Of a stretch of DNA of 64,000 bases, positions 8,678 to 18,936 are shown in pieces; within the stretch, counting starts at the first letter, position 1; every line of letters starts with the position of its first letter. Below the pieces are notes generated by a model. The model worked only from the letters and a program-made list of their open reading frames with translations. It made no database searches and was not told the DNA's origin. The DNA is taken from the NCBI GenBank assembly GCA_965243245.1, contig OZ251536.1:1839246-1903245 (forward strand), read 5' to 3'. A program made the position numbers and the translations under genes. Origin of the DNA: JAYQKL01 sp965243245 (GTDB lineage: Bacteria; Pseudomonadota; Alphaproteobacteria; RS24).

Positions 8678-9018
8678 GGCGCACTAAAAAATACTCAAAT
8701 ATAGGCTTCAAATATAGGGTTCAAATATAGGCTTCAAATATAGGGTTCAAATATAGGGTTCAAATATAGGGTTTTTTGTCTTATTTGTTGTAAATAATGC
8801 TATTGACATCATACTTTAATTGTATAATCTTGCGGCTAAGCACGTTTTGACGATTAGGCATATGTTGGCTTGTCTAAAAAGGTTAAATCGTTTAATCGGT
8901 AACAAACTAACAAACAACTTGTCCAATAAGCCTATAAGACTTGTCCAATAAGTAAGAAATATTCTAATTCAACCAAACAGTATTATAGTATTAAAAATAT
9001 CCCGTATTAGGAGAGAAC
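8678..9018 (+). promoter_or_regulatory. Upstream region of giant gene 1
   Basis: 341 bp without a gene. After the 13-bp repeat there is a perfect TTGACA (8803-8808) and a perfect TATAAT (8823-8828) separated by only 14 bp, shorter than the usual 16-18, so this sigma-70-like promoter is tentative. A 14-bp direct repeat acttgtccaataag follows (8917-8930 and 8939-8952), possibly an operator or a slippage duplication. AGGAGA (9009-9014) is a strong ribosome-binding site 4 bp before the ATG at 9019. This region has little resemblance to the intergenic regions before genes 2-4. Confidence 0.5.
8696..8773 (+). repeat. 13-bp tandem repeat downstream of the HSD10 gene
   Basis: Six contiguous copies of caaatatagg(c/g)tt (8696, 8709, 8722, 8735, 8748, 8761), ending in a run of T. 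The c/g variant at position 11 gives two unit types in the order c, g, c, g, g, g. It begins 18 bp after the HSD10 stop. The period is the same as the repeat at the tesB/mutB junction but the sequence is unrelated. Each unit carries TAG on the + strand, and TGA across unit junctions on the - strand. Confidence 0.95.
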
Positions 9019-12000
9019 ATGTTTCACCATCAGAAAATTTATAAAAACGCATTTTGTAAAAATTCATTGCTTAACAGCACGTCTTTTTCCCCGCTCAGCA
9101 AATGGAAGAAGCTTTTGGATGTTTCTGAATTCTTGAGTGCTCAAAACCAAGATGGCAATCAAGGCAAAACATCATTCTCTAAGAGACGCAGTTTAAAAGC
9201 AGATCTCTCCGTCACCCCATTGCTTGCGGGGTTGCTCGCAGCATGTGCCACTAAAGATTATGTCCCCATTAGAAGCGGCGGCACGCTTCAAGATGATGAT
9301 GATGGTAGTTTAGAATTCGACCTTTACGTTTTAGACGGTGCTATTGAAGGGGCGCGGGTTTATGTTGATGCGGATAAGGATGGTCAACTTGATGTTGGTG
9401 GTGAGCCGATTGGCACAACGGATGAAAATGGACGCTTTCGTATTGCTGGTGAATATGCTGGTGAAACATTTTTGGTTGATGTTGAGGGCGCGCGTGATTT
9501 GTTCACAGGCGAGGTATTGCCGAGCGGTATTCTTTATAGAGCTTCGTCTGATGCAAGCGGTGGCTCCGATGTCGTGGCGTCGCCGATATCGACACTCATT
9601 GAAGCACTGAGAGAAGATGACCCAGAGCTGACGGATGATGATATTCTGGGGATGATTTTCGGGCCGCAATTTGCGATTCTTGATATTGAAATTGCCGATT
9701 TGAATAATCCTGATAATTTTATCTTGCCGATTGATGGTGGCTCAAAACCAGTTGGTTCTTTAGGGGCGTTGATAGAAGAAATTGCGCAAACTAATATTGA
9801 GTTACAAGTACTCCTTGAGCAAGTTGAGCAAGAAGGGGGTGATCTGGCTGATGTCTTAGGCGAGGTTGCGCGTGATACTTTTAATGACGATGGCGGTTTG
9901 ACGCCTGCTTCTCGGCTTGAAGCGGATGCTCGTATTGATGAAGCGCGCCTGCGCGCCAGTGGTGTGCCGCTTGCTAATCCTCAAAACTTTAACAAAGACG
10001 AAGATGATGGGCTTGCTATTGACATTGAGGCTTGGGGGCTTCGTGACCCAGCTGGTAATGCTGATATTAATATCCCAAGCTTATTGGCTCGCCTTGATAT
10101 TATCTCTATTTCTTTTACGGATGGACAGGATAATAATATAGATGGCATGCTTGTATATGTGAATGCCGATGGCGAAGCGGCTGAGTATATTGCAGGTTCT
10201 CAAATTCCGTATGCGCATCTTAAAGATCTAAAACTTTCCACGGCGGATGACTTTTTCGGAACTGTGCGGATTACCTATAGGGTGTTTGATGGGGAAGATT
10301 CTTCCACTGGGCAGGAAGTTCTAGTGATTACGGTTGATCCTGTTAATGACGACCCAGCGACGCTTGAGCTGACGGGTGATCGGCTTAATGCTGATGGTGA
10401 CCGGCGCGCTGATGATGGTTCTGAGGCTTATAGCTATGTGTTATCGGATGGCAAAATCACGGCTCTTGATGGGACGGCGCGTGGCGTGTTAAGCGGGACG
10501 GACCCGGCAACTTATGAAGATGACGATAATGGCCTTAGCTTGAATTTCAGTGTTGGTGGCACGCATGGTGCACTGTTTGAGATTGACGATAATAATGTAC
10601 TACAACTACGCGCCGATGCGACCCCTTTGGATGGCGGGGCGTTGTATGAGATTACCATTACTGTAACCGATAGCGAGGGGGGTACACGCACGGAAACCTA
10701 TGAGATTTTACAAGGCGGGCTGTACTTGGAAACGGGCGGTGTGCGCACTCATGCTAATGGCGATGGTCTGCTGGATGAAGCGGCTGACGGGAGTGCTGTT
10801 TCTATTTTGCTTGGCGGGTTGGGTATTGATGAACGCACTAATGCGACAAGTGGCACGCCGGGTGAGGCTGGTTATAGGTCAGCGATTGAGTATACGCTGG
10901 TTGATGGCGGGGCTGATAATGCCCAGTTTATCATTGAAAGTAATGAGCTAAGATATATTGGCGCAGATAGTGGCGATTATGATATATCGGCTGATGATGG
11001 CGGTCCAGATTCGCTTAATGTGCAGATTCAATCACACTATACGACTCTTGTTTCGCATGATGCCGATTTCACTGGCACAACGGGCATTGATGCGAGCGGT
11101 GATACGGCGGATAGTGATGACCGCACGTTCGCGCTTGAAGGCGGTGGATTGGTGCAGACTGATACTGCGCAAGTTGATGCTGTTGCGGCGATTGTGGCGG
11201 TTTTCACTTTGAACGCTGGTGCGGATACGTTGCGTTTGACGGCTGATACGGCGGGTGGTGGGGGTAATGATATCGAGCTTGTCATTGCGCTTGGTACTGA
11301 GACGGGTGCAGGCGTTGCTGTCACGGATGGCGTGGTTGTTGCGGTTAATCTTATCACGGTGACTTTGAATGCAGAAGGCGCGACTTTAGCCGAGATTCAA
11401 ACCGCGCTTGAAGACAATGCAGAGGCGGCGGCACTTGTTGATGTTACAATTGATGGAGCTGAGACGACTGTCCTCACGGCGGCGATTGCGGCTGATGACA
11501 ATGTTGAAGCAACGGCAGGGGCGGACGCGGTGGCAGAAATCCCCGCCTCCCGCGAAATTGATATTGCGGGTGGCACGATTTACATTGATGACGGTGTGAG
11601 CGGGCGCGAGATTTCTTTTGATGCTGTTGCAGATTTACCAATTGATGTGGCTGGTTTCATCATTGTTGATGATGTTGATGGCGATGGCACTTATGTTGCG
11701 CGTGCGGTTGCTGAGCTTCCAGCGGATGGTGAATATTATGTGATCGGCACGGTTGAGCCACTTACGGTTGATATCCCAGCGACTGCGGCGATTGCGGCGG
11801 TTTTCACTTTGAACGCTGATGCAGATACGTTGCGTTTGACGGCTGATACGGCAGGTGTTGGGGGTAATGATATCCAGCTTGCCATTGTGCTTGGTACTGA
11901 GACGGGTTTAGGCGTTGCTGTCACGGATGGCGTGGTTGTTACGGTTAATCTTATCACGGTGACTTTGAATGCAGAAGGCGCGACTTTAGCCGAGATTCTA

Positions 12001-15000
12001 TCCGCGCTTGAAGACAATGCAGAGGCGGCGGCACTTGTTGACGTTACAATTGTTGGAGATGATACGATTAGCCTCACGGCGGCGATTGCGGCTGATGACA
12101 ATGTTGAAGCAACGGCAGGTGCGGATGAAGTTCCAGCGACTACACGTGATGGTTATGCGCCAGAAGGACCAACGGGTACGGACCAAAATGGTGGTCAACT
12201 CAATTGGGAGCAAATCACGGCAACAACACATGATTATCAGGTTAATCTGAATAATATTGACGATAATCTGCCGGTTTTTGTTAATGATACGGGCGATGCT
12301 ATCGACTTAGCCGAAAACGATGCGCCTGATGTGTTGCTTGATGCGTCGGCGACTGATGCTGATAACACTGGCCAGCCAGCAGGCGAACCAGCAGGCGCGC
12401 CTGTTGATGTGCTTAGTTATTCGATTGCATGGATAGGTGATGCGCCAGAGGTGAACGGCACGACAAGTGCTGCCATTGCTGATTATTTTGAGATTAATGA
12501 GACGGGTCAGCTTAGGTTGAGGGATGGGGTGACGCTTGATTTTGAAACCTCGGATACTGTTTTGAATATTCAAATCACGGCGACGAGCACCTCTAGCCTG
12601 TCTGGTAATGCGAGCGATATTACGCGCGATGTGGCGGTCACGCTTAACGATGGGAATGATGCGCCCACTAATGTGAGCTTAAGTGCCTTGGTGTTGGATA
12701 GTGCTAGCTTGACGAGCGGTGAGGTTAAGATTGCTGATTTGTCGACGGCAGATATTGATGCGGCTGATAGTTTCACTTATGCGGTGACGGGTACGGATGC
12801 AAATCTGTTTGAAATTAGAGCCGATGAGCTTTGGTATATTGGCGGCGATGAGGAGCTAAGAGGTGAGGGGCACACTTATGATGTTTCCATCACGACAACA
12901 GATAGTGGGGATGAGAGTTTCACTCAAGAGTTTACTGTCACTCAATCTGGACTATATCTGATTGCGGATGGCACGCGCGTTTACACTCAGGGCGGCGTTA
13001 GTGATGATGATGTCACTATTACTAGCCTGATTGACGAAGAGGTGAATGGGAGCGGTGCGCCCTCTCTGCTTGGTGAGCTGGGCGACCATAGCGGTGCTAA
13101 TGCATTTGTGTTGGAAGGTGCTAATGCGGATGATTTTACTATCATTGCGGGTTTTGATGCGGTGATAACGACCTCAGTTGAAACTGTTTCGGCGGTTGCT
13201 TCTAGCAACACGAATGGGGCGCAATATGTTATTTTGGCGGCTGATGGGAGTGCTGTGACGCTTTCAGAAACTGCCACGGGCAATGTTATTGGTCAATTGG
13301 ATGGCACGGCGGGCGGTGCGGCGGCGGCTCTGGCTTGGGGGGTTACGGATTTAACTATTTTTGGTGATGATGTTTCCTTAGCGGCTGGCACTTATGCGGC
13401 GGGTAATCGCCTCTTATATATTGGCACTGATAGCGGTGATTTTGATGTTGCGACACCGCAGGCTCTTGGTTTCACGCTCAAGGCGACGCAAGAAAATGAT
13501 TATGCGACCGCTGTCACTGATTTTGCGGGACGGGTTTATGCTGATGCCAATAATGATGCGGCCGATACGGTTGATACGCGTCAATTCCATTGGACGGGCG
13601 CGGCGATGAGTAATGTCACGGACACAAGTATTGATGTTGCGGCGGGTTCGATTTATCTTCCCGATGCTGACACGGTTATCACATGGTTAGAAGCACTGAA
13701 TATTGTTAAGACTGCGGATGTGCATTTCATCCTTGTTGATGATGTTGATGGCGATGGCACTTATGTTGCGCGTGCGGTGACTGGGTTGCCTGAGAGCGGT
13801 GAATTTTATGTTCTTGGCACGGTAGAGAATGCGATTGCGACTGCGAACGCGACTGGCACGGCGCAAGCGAGCGGTGGGTTGAAATGGATATCGAGTACAG
13901 CGACTTATGATTATCAAATTGTGCGGGGTAATGTTGACGATAATGCGCCGGTTTTTGATAATGATACGGGCGATGCTATCGACTTAGCCGAAAACGATGC
14001 GCCTGATGTGTTGCTTGATGCGTCGGCGACTGATGCTGATAACACTGGCCAGCCAGCTGGCGAGCCAACAGACACACTTACTTATTCGATTGCATGGATG
14101 GGCACTGCGCCAGAGCTGAATGGCACGCCAAGTGCTGCCATTGCTGATTATTTTGAGATTGATGAGACGGGTCAGCTTAGGTTGAAGGATGGGGTGGTGC
14201 TTGATTTTGAAACCTCGGATACTGATTTGAATATTCAAATCACGGCGACGAGTACCTCTAGCCTGTCTGGTGATGCGAGCGATACTACGCGCGATGTGAC
14301 GGTCACGCTTATGGATGAGAATGAGGCACCGACAGCACTTAGCCTTAGTCGTTCGGCGCTTATTGGCGGAAGTACTGAAGTTGGTGCATTGAGTGTGAGT
14401 GATGAGGATTTATTGGTTGTTACGGGTCGCACGAATACGGACACGCATGTATTTGAATTAGTTGCAGATACGGCGGAGCAGGCGGGCGCAACGGATACGG
14501 CATTATTTGCGATTGATGCTGATGGCACTACGTTGCGCTTTATAGGTCTGGATGGCGATGCGAGCGCGGGCGGCGATGTTCCCGGTGATGATGGCCGCAA
14601 GGAGATTGGCGATAGTTATTTGGTGCGCGTGAAGGTGACCGATAGCGGCGGATTAGAATTTGTCACCACGCTGACCATTGGAGAGGGCGAGATTTACCTA
14701 TTTGATGATGCCGATGGTTCTGGTGCGCAAAATGGCACAGAAGAGAAGATTTATTCTGCGGGGGCGGGTTTATTGCCAGAGAGCTTTACGCTCCCGACAG
14801 CGGCGGCGGGTGTGTCTATTGAAGGCGCGGGTCAGTTAATCACGCTTACGGCTCAAAGTCTGGGTAGTGCGGGCAATAACATTGATATTGTCATTGTTGA
14901 GGACGCTACGATAACCGAGGCGTCGGGTGCGATTATTGAGGTCAGCGGCGATGTTATTACGCTTACTTTCAGGGATTTAGACACACAAGAAGAGGGTCAA

Positions 15001-18000
15001 ACGGCGGCGACACCACAGGCTATCAAAACTTTAATTGAAGCTGATACGGACGCTTCGAATTTGGTTACTGTTTCTGCTGTTTCGGATTCTGAGGTGGCGG
15101 ACGCTTTGACGGCGCAGACTTATGCACTGGCAGATGGCAGTGATGCAAATATGGCTGGTTTATTGGTTGCGACATTGGGCAGTGAGAATGCCTTGCATAC
15201 GAGTTTTGCCTTAGCGCCGGATGCACTGAACAATGATAATGACGAGTTTATGATTATCGCGGGCTTTGCGTCTTTCACAACGACCAGTGTTGCTAATAAT
15301 TCTAACGCTCTTACTTCTGGCAACGCGAATGGCGGACAATATGTCACTTATAATGCGGCTAACATTCTGGTGCTTTCGGAGACTGCCACGGGCGTTGTGA
15401 TGGGTCAATTGGATGGCACGGTAGGCGGCGCGGCGGCGGGTCTGGCTTGGAACGTTACGGGTTTAACTATTTCTGGCACTGCTCTTTCCTTAGTGGCTGG
15501 CGATTATACGGCGGGGGCGCGATTGTTTTATACGGGTCCTGATACTGGCGATTATGAGAATGAGAATGATGCGCGTTTTAAAACCCTTGAGATTGAGAGC
15601 GGTGGTTCGTCTTCACTTTATCGGATTTTGCTACGCGATGATAATGAAGCCCCGACATTAACGCTATCGGATGGTTCTAATAATAGGGCGGGTACGCTTG
15701 TTTTTGATGATGTTGATGGCGGTGACACATTGCTTGATTTGCAAGTTTTGATTGGTAACACTGATGCGCTCCCTGCCAATATTGTGACTGAGGTTCGGGT
15801 TGATACGAGTAAAATGCTTGCGGGTAATGGCACTTCTGCGGCGATTGCGGATGGCAGTTATGGTAGCTTCACTTTCACGCGGGCGGCTGATGATAATGGC
15901 TCGATGAGTTGGGTTTACACGCTGAATGAGACTTTGACGGGGCTTGGTGCGAATGACACGGCAAGGGATGATGTCTGGGTGCGGGTTAATGATGGCGCGT
16001 TAGACAGCCCTATTCGCAATATTTATGTTGTGATTGATGGGATTGAGGACCGCCCTATTTTAAGTCCGAATTTTGCAACTTCTGTTGTAGAAAATAACTG
16101 GCCTACGAAGAATGGCACGTTTACTTTCACCGATGCTGATGCGGATGATAGTGTCATTGGTGGGTCTGATAGTGAGATTAGTATTCAGGCGAGGGCTACC
16201 ACGACCACGCTCAATATGGATGGCGATGCGCCGGTGACGGATTTCACCACGGGTACAGGCGATGATGCGCTTAACGCAGGCGGCACGGCTATTCGCGGTG
16301 TTTTTGGAACATTATATCTAGGCATTGATGGTCAGTGGCGTTATGTGTTGGATGATACTGACACGGACACGCAAGGTCTGCATGAAGGTTTGGATGATAC
16401 GGAAATCTTTGAAGTTCAATTGCTTGATGCGGATGGCGAGGCGAGTGAGATAAGGACAATCACGCTTAGTGTTGCGGGGCGTGAAGACCGCCCTGTTCTA
16501 AGTGCCAATCAAACGGGCGCGGCGACAGAAGATGAAACGACAACAGACACTCTCATTAATGGGACGTTTACTTTCACTGATGAAGATGCGGATGATAGTG
16601 TCATTGGTGGGTCTGGTAGTGAGATTAGTATTCAGGCGAGGGCAACCACGATAGCGTCCAATACGGATGGCGATGAGCCAGTTACGGCTTTCACGACGGG
16701 TTTAGGGCTAAATGTGCAAGCATCGGGCGGTCTGGCTATTCGCGGTGTTTATGGAACATTATATTTCGGCTCGAATGGGCAATGGCGTTATGAGTTCGAT
16801 GAAACCGACATCGACCAGCAAGCACTGAATACAGATAATTCTGGTCAAGAAATCTTTGAAGTTCAATTGCTTGATGCGGATGGCGAGGCGAGTGAGATAA
16901 GGACAATCACGATTAATATTACGGGTGTCAATGATGCCCCGGTTTTCACCACAGCTGGAAGTGCCGTTACTATTGATGAAAACACGAACACCCAAATGGA
17001 TACGGGCATTACCTATACAGGGAGCGATGTTGATGACATGTTGACGGCGGCTAGTTTCACTGTCTCTGAAGTCAACACTAGCACGAATGTTCTAACGACT
17101 TCCACGCGTTTTGAGGTGGTTGGTGATAGCACGAATGGTTTCAAGCTGGTTTTGGCGGCGGGTAACGGGGACAACCTTGATTTTGAAGCCGATTCTGGGT
17201 CGACAATTACGCTTCGTGTCGGCGCGTCTGATGGGAAAGCGTCTGCCGAAATTTTCACGGACGTGATTATTCAGCTCAATGATGTGAATGACCCGCCAAC
17301 AGCGGATACAACCGCTACTAATTATAATGTTCTGGGTGCTGTTACAGAAGACACAGTGCTAACTGCTTCGGGTGAATTTATCGCAACAGATGAGGAGGGT
17401 GATACGCTGAGCTATAGCATTCAATCATCACCCGCAGGAAACTATGGGACGCTAACACTCGGCACAAACGGGCAATGGAGCTATACGCTGGATAACACCA
17501 ATACGGCTGTTCAGGCTTTGGCGGGCGGCGCGAGCGAGACCGATACCTTTACCCTTCGTGCGACAGATAGTGCTGGCTTATTTGTTGAGCGAGATGTCAC
17601 CATCACGATTACAGGTACTAATGACGCCCCGACAGTGATTGGAGGTACGAGTGCGGGCGGGGTTACAGAAGACGCAGTGGACGCAACCGCTACGGGTACA
17701 TTCCAAGTAACAGACGTTGATAGTGATGACGCCGCCCTGTCCTATAGTGCTGAAGGAGTAAACTATGGCACGATGACATTCGCAGATGATGGGAGCTGGA
17801 CCTATACGCTGGATAACACCAATACGGCTGTTCAGGCTTTGGGCATGGGCGTGACTATGCTTGTTTTCATTACCCTTCGTGCGACAGATAGTGATGGCGC
17901 ATCATCTGGTGCCTTGACTGTAATCATTACCATTACGGGCGTAGATGACGTCCCGACAGCGGATACAACCCATGCTGATTATGATGTCACGGACACTTAT

Positions 18001-18936
18001 GAATCAGGCGATCTAGAAGCCGCGAGCGGTAGATGGGTCGTAGAAGATGCTGATGAGGGTGATACTCTTAGCTATGACGTTCAAGCACAGGGCGACTATG
18101 GCACGCTAAGATTCGGCACAGATGGGAACTGGGGCTATGCAATAGATACCACCAGTACAGATATTCAGAACTTGAACGATTCGAACAATCCGACTACTTT
18201 GACCGACACTATTACCGTGCGGGCAACAGATGAGGCTGGGGCATTTGTGGACGGCACTGTTACCGTCACCATTAATGACGCAACCAATACTTCTTATGTG
18301 AATGGCACTTCAGGCGATGACGGCTCGAACTCCAATTATATTGGGACTTCTTCATCGGCAACGGAGCAAATTGTTCAAGGCGGCGATGGTACTGATTACC
18401 TTCAAGGCGGGACAGCAGATGATATTATCATCGGCGGGGCGGGTAATGATACTATTTCGTTAAATCACGGCGGTAACGATAGGGTTATCTATCGGATTGC
18501 CAGCACTGATGACGGGCTTTTCGGCAGTGATGGCAACGACACGATTGACAACTTTAATTTTACGGGACTTGGTATTGATAGCTTGGTGTTTGTTGATACA
18601 GATGATACCCCGCTTGGAATCTTTTCTGATTTACTTGAGCTTGGAATAGGTAATGATCCGCAACTGACTGTGAGCCTCATACCTGAAACTGGTGATACTG
18701 GTTACTCAGGCATGGTATTTACGTTTCTTGGTGATACGACGACGAGTACTGATGATGCAACGCTAACCCTTAATTTCAAGGAGATACTTATTGCAACTGG
18801 TGCAACTGGTATTTTTGGAGACAATGGTATCACGAATAATCAGGTGAATGATATTGGGCTTGCTCGTTTTGCGGGTAGTTATGGAGCTACTTATGACGTG
18901 GTTGCCTTGGAAGAGTTTGGCATAGACATAATTTAA
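9019..18936 (+). CDS. Giant cadherin/VCBS-type surface protein 1
   Basis: 3305 residues, probably a secreted calcium-binding adhesin. A basic leader of 75 residues with a conserved LLNSTSFSPL block ends in a short hydrophobic stretch and a lipobox-like LAAC (Cys76). Residues about 100-260 form the N-terminal domain shared by all four paralogues, with a calcium-type loop DADKDGQLD. The middle contains several duplicated domains and cadherin-like units. From about nt 15,640 there are VCBS-like modules (patterns such as YGTLxxGxxGQWxYxLDxT and TxRATDxxG). The last 215 residues hold GGAGNDTIS-type RTX motifs and end in EEFGIDII, an acidic-then-hydrophobic terminus typical of type I secretion substrates. 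AGGAGA sets the start. The function is inferred from architecture. It is the most divergent of the complete paralogues and is not built from the 336-bp repeat. Confidence 0.85.
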   Translation: MFHHQKIYKNAFCKNSLLNSTSFSPLSKWKKLLDVSEFLSAQNQDGNQGKTSFSKRRSLKADLSVTPLLAGLLAACATKDYVPIRSGGTLQDDDDGSLEFDLYVLDGAIEGARVYVDADKDGQLDVGGEPIGTTDENGRFRIAGEYAGETFLVDVEGARDLFTGEVLPSGILYRASSDASGGSDVVASPISTLIEALREDDPELTDDDILGMIFGPQFAILDIEIADLNNPDNFILPIDGGSKPVGSLGALIEEIAQTNIELQVLLEQVEQEGGDLADVLGEVARDTFNDDGGLTPASRLEADARIDEARLRASGVPLANPQNFNKDEDDGLAIDIEAWGLRDPAGNADINIPSLLARLDIISISFTDGQDNNIDGMLVYVNADGEAAEYIAGSQIPYAHLKDLKLSTADDFFGTVRITYRVFDGEDSSTGQEVLVITVDPVNDDPATLELTGDRLNADGDRRADDGSEAYSYVLSDGKITALDGTARGVLSGTDPATYEDDDNGLSLNFSVGGTHGALFEIDDNNVLQLRADATPLDGGALYEITITVTDSEGGTRTETYEILQGGLYLETGGVRTHANGDGLLDEAADGSAVSILLGGLGIDERTNATSGTPGEAGYRSAIEYTLVDGGADNAQFIIESNELRYIGADSGDYDISADDGGPDSLNVQIQSHYTTLVSHDADFTGTTGIDASGDTADSDDRTFALEGGGLVQTDTAQVDAVAAIVAVFTLNAGADTLRLTADTAGGGGNDIELVIALGTETGAGVAVTDGVVVAVNLITVTLNAEGATLAEIQTALEDNAEAAALVDVTIDGAETTVLTAAIAADDNVEATAGADAVAEIPASREIDIAGGTIYIDDGVSGREISFDAVADLPIDVAGFIIVDDVDGDGTYVARAVAELPADGEYYVIGTVEPLTVDIPATAAIAAVFTLNADADTLRLTADTAGVGGNDIQLAIVLGTETGLGVAVTDGVVVTVNLITVTLNAEGATLAEILSALEDNAEAAALVDVTIVGDDTISLTAAIAADDNVEATAGADEVPATTRDGYAPEGPTGTDQNGGQLNWEQITATTHDYQVNLNNIDDNLPVFVNDTGDAIDLAENDAPDVLLDASATDADNTGQPAGEPAGAPVDVLSYSIAWIGDAPEVNGTTSAAIADYFEINETGQLRLRDGVTLDFETSDTVLNIQITATSTSSLSGNASDITRDVAVTLNDGNDAPTNVSLSALVLDSASLTSGEVKIADLSTADIDAADSFTYAVTGTDANLFEIRADELWYIGGDEELRGEGHTYDVSITTTDSGDESFTQEFTVTQSGLYLIADGTRVYTQGGVSDDDVTITSLIDEEVNGSGAPSLLGELGDHSGANAFVLEGANADDFTIIAGFDAVITTSVETVSAVASSNTNGAQYVILAADGSAVTLSETATGNVIGQLDGTAGGAAAALAWGVTDLTIFGDDVSLAAGTYAAGNRLLYIGTDSGDFDVATPQALGFTLKATQENDYATAVTDFAGRVYADANNDAADTVDTRQFHWTGAAMSNVTDTSIDVAAGSIYLPDADTVITWLEALNIVKTADVHFILVDDVDGDGTYVARAVTGLPESGEFYVLGTVENAIATANATGTAQASGGLKWISSTATYDYQIVRGNVDDNAPVFDNDTGDAIDLAENDAPDVLLDASATDADNTGQPAGEPTDTLTYSIAWMGTAPELNGTPSAAIADYFEIDETGQLRLKDGVVLDFETSDTDLNIQITATSTSSLSGDASDTTRDVTVTLMDENEAPTALSLSRSALIGGSTEVGALSVSDEDLLVVTGRTNTDTHVFELVADTAEQAGATDTALFAIDADGTTLRFIGLDGDASAGGDVPGDDGRKEIGDSYLVRVKVTDSGGLEFVTTLTIGEGEIYLFDDADGSGAQNGTEEKIYSAGAGLLPESFTLPTAAAGVSIEGAGQLITLTAQSLGSAGNNIDIVIVEDATITEASGAIIEVSGDVITLTFRDLDTQEEGQTAATPQAIKTLIEADTDASNLVTVSAVSDSEVADALTAQTYALADGSDANMAGLLVATLGSENALHTSFALAPDALNNDNDEFMIIAGFASFTTTSVANNSNALTSGNANGGQYVTYNAANILVLSETATGVVMGQLDGTVGGAAAGLAWNVTGLTISGTALSLVAGDYTAGARLFYTGPDTGDYENENDARFKTLEIESGGSSSLYRILLRDDNEAPTLTLSDGSNNRAGTLVFDDVDGGDTLLDLQVLIGNTDALPANIVTEVRVDTSKMLAGNGTSAAIADGSYGSFTFTRAADDNGSMSWVYTLNETLTGLGANDTARDDVWVRVNDGALDSPIRNIYVVIDGIEDRPILSPNFATSVVENNWPTKNGTFTFTDADADDSVIGGSDSEISIQARATTTTLNMDGDAPVTDFTTGTGDDALNAGGTAIRGVFGTLYLGIDGQWRYVLDDTDTDTQGLHEGLDDTEIFEVQLLDADGEASEIRTITLSVAGREDRPVLSANQTGAATEDETTTDTLINGTFTFTDEDADDSVIGGSGSEISIQARATTIASNTDGDEPVTAFTTGLGLNVQASGGLAIRGVYGTLYFGSNGQWRYEFDETDIDQQALNTDNSGQEIFEVQLLDADGEASEIRTITINITGVNDAPVFTTAGSAVTIDENTNTQMDTGITYTGSDVDDMLTAASFTVSEVNTSTNVLTTSTRFEVVGDSTNGFKLVLAAGNGDNLDFEADSGSTITLRVGASDGKASAEIFTDVIIQLNDVNDPPTADTTATNYNVLGAVTEDTVLTASGEFIATDEEGDTLSYSIQSSPAGNYGTLTLGTNGQWSYTLDNTNTAVQALAGGASETDTFTLRATDSAGLFVERDVTITITGTNDAPTVIGGTSAGGVTEDAVDATATGTFQVTDVDSDDAALSYSAEGVNYGTMTFADDGSWTYTLDNTNTAVQALGMGVTMLVFITLRATDSDGASSGALTVIITITGVDDVPTADTTHADYDVTDTYESGDLEAASGRWVVEDADEGDTLSYDVQAQGDYGTLRFGTDGNWGYAIDTTSTDIQNLNDSNNPTTLTDTITVRATDEAGAFVDGTVTVTINDATNTSYVNGTSGDDGSNSNYIGTSSSATEQIVQGGDGTDYLQGGTADDIIIGGAGNDTISLNHGGNDRVIYRIASTDDGLFGSDGNDTIDNFNFTGLGIDSLVFVDTDDTPLGIFSDLLELGIGNDPQLTVSLIPETGDTGYSGMVFTFLGDTTTSTDDATLTLNFKEILIATGATGIFGDNGITNNQVNDIGLARFAGSYGATYDVVALEEFGIDII
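11185..12125 (+). repeat. Duplicated ~340-bp domain in giant gene 1
   Basis: Two closely similar segments, 11185-11525 and 11785-12125, exactly 600 bp apart. They encode about 113 residues beginning AAVFTLNA(G/D)ADTLRLTA and ending IAADDNVEATAGAD. I do not recognise this domain. The 260-bp spacer contains a VDDVDGDGTYVARAV motif that recurs near 13,730. Confidence 0.85.
12258..14325 (+). repeat. Duplicated cadherin-like domain in giant gene 1
   Basis: Segments of about 12258-12660 and 13935-14325 encode near-identical cadherin-like domains. Both carry FxNDTGDAIDLAENDAPD, LRLxDGVxLDFETSDT and STSSLSGxASD. The second copy is slightly shorter (QPAGEPTDTL instead of QPAGEPAGAPVDVL). Confidence 0.8.
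13130..15550 (+). repeat. Duplicated ~105-residue domain in giant gene 1
   Basis: Segments of about 13130-13440 and 15230-15550 encode related domains of unknown type. Shared landmarks are IIAGFxxxxTTSV, LSETATGxVxGQLDGT, GGAAAxLAWxVT and a final RLxYxGxDxGDxxxxN. Confidence 0.75.
18286..18933 (+). other. C-terminal RTX/type I secretion-like module of giant protein 1
   Basis: About 215 residues. One or two RTX nonapeptide-like motifs (QGGDGTDYLQGG, IGGAGNDTIS) are followed by conserved YRIASTDDGLFGSDGNDTI, VFVDTDDTPLG, a beta-rich FTFLGD segment and the terminus ALEEFGIDII. The same module ends proteins 2 and 3, and recurs internally in protein 3. Confidence 0.8.

Noticed and set aside
8803..8828. 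Perfect TTGACA/TATAAT pair as a certain promoter
   Set aside because: Spacing is only 14 bp, so it is kept as a tentative note in the upstream-region feature and not claimed as a defined promoter.
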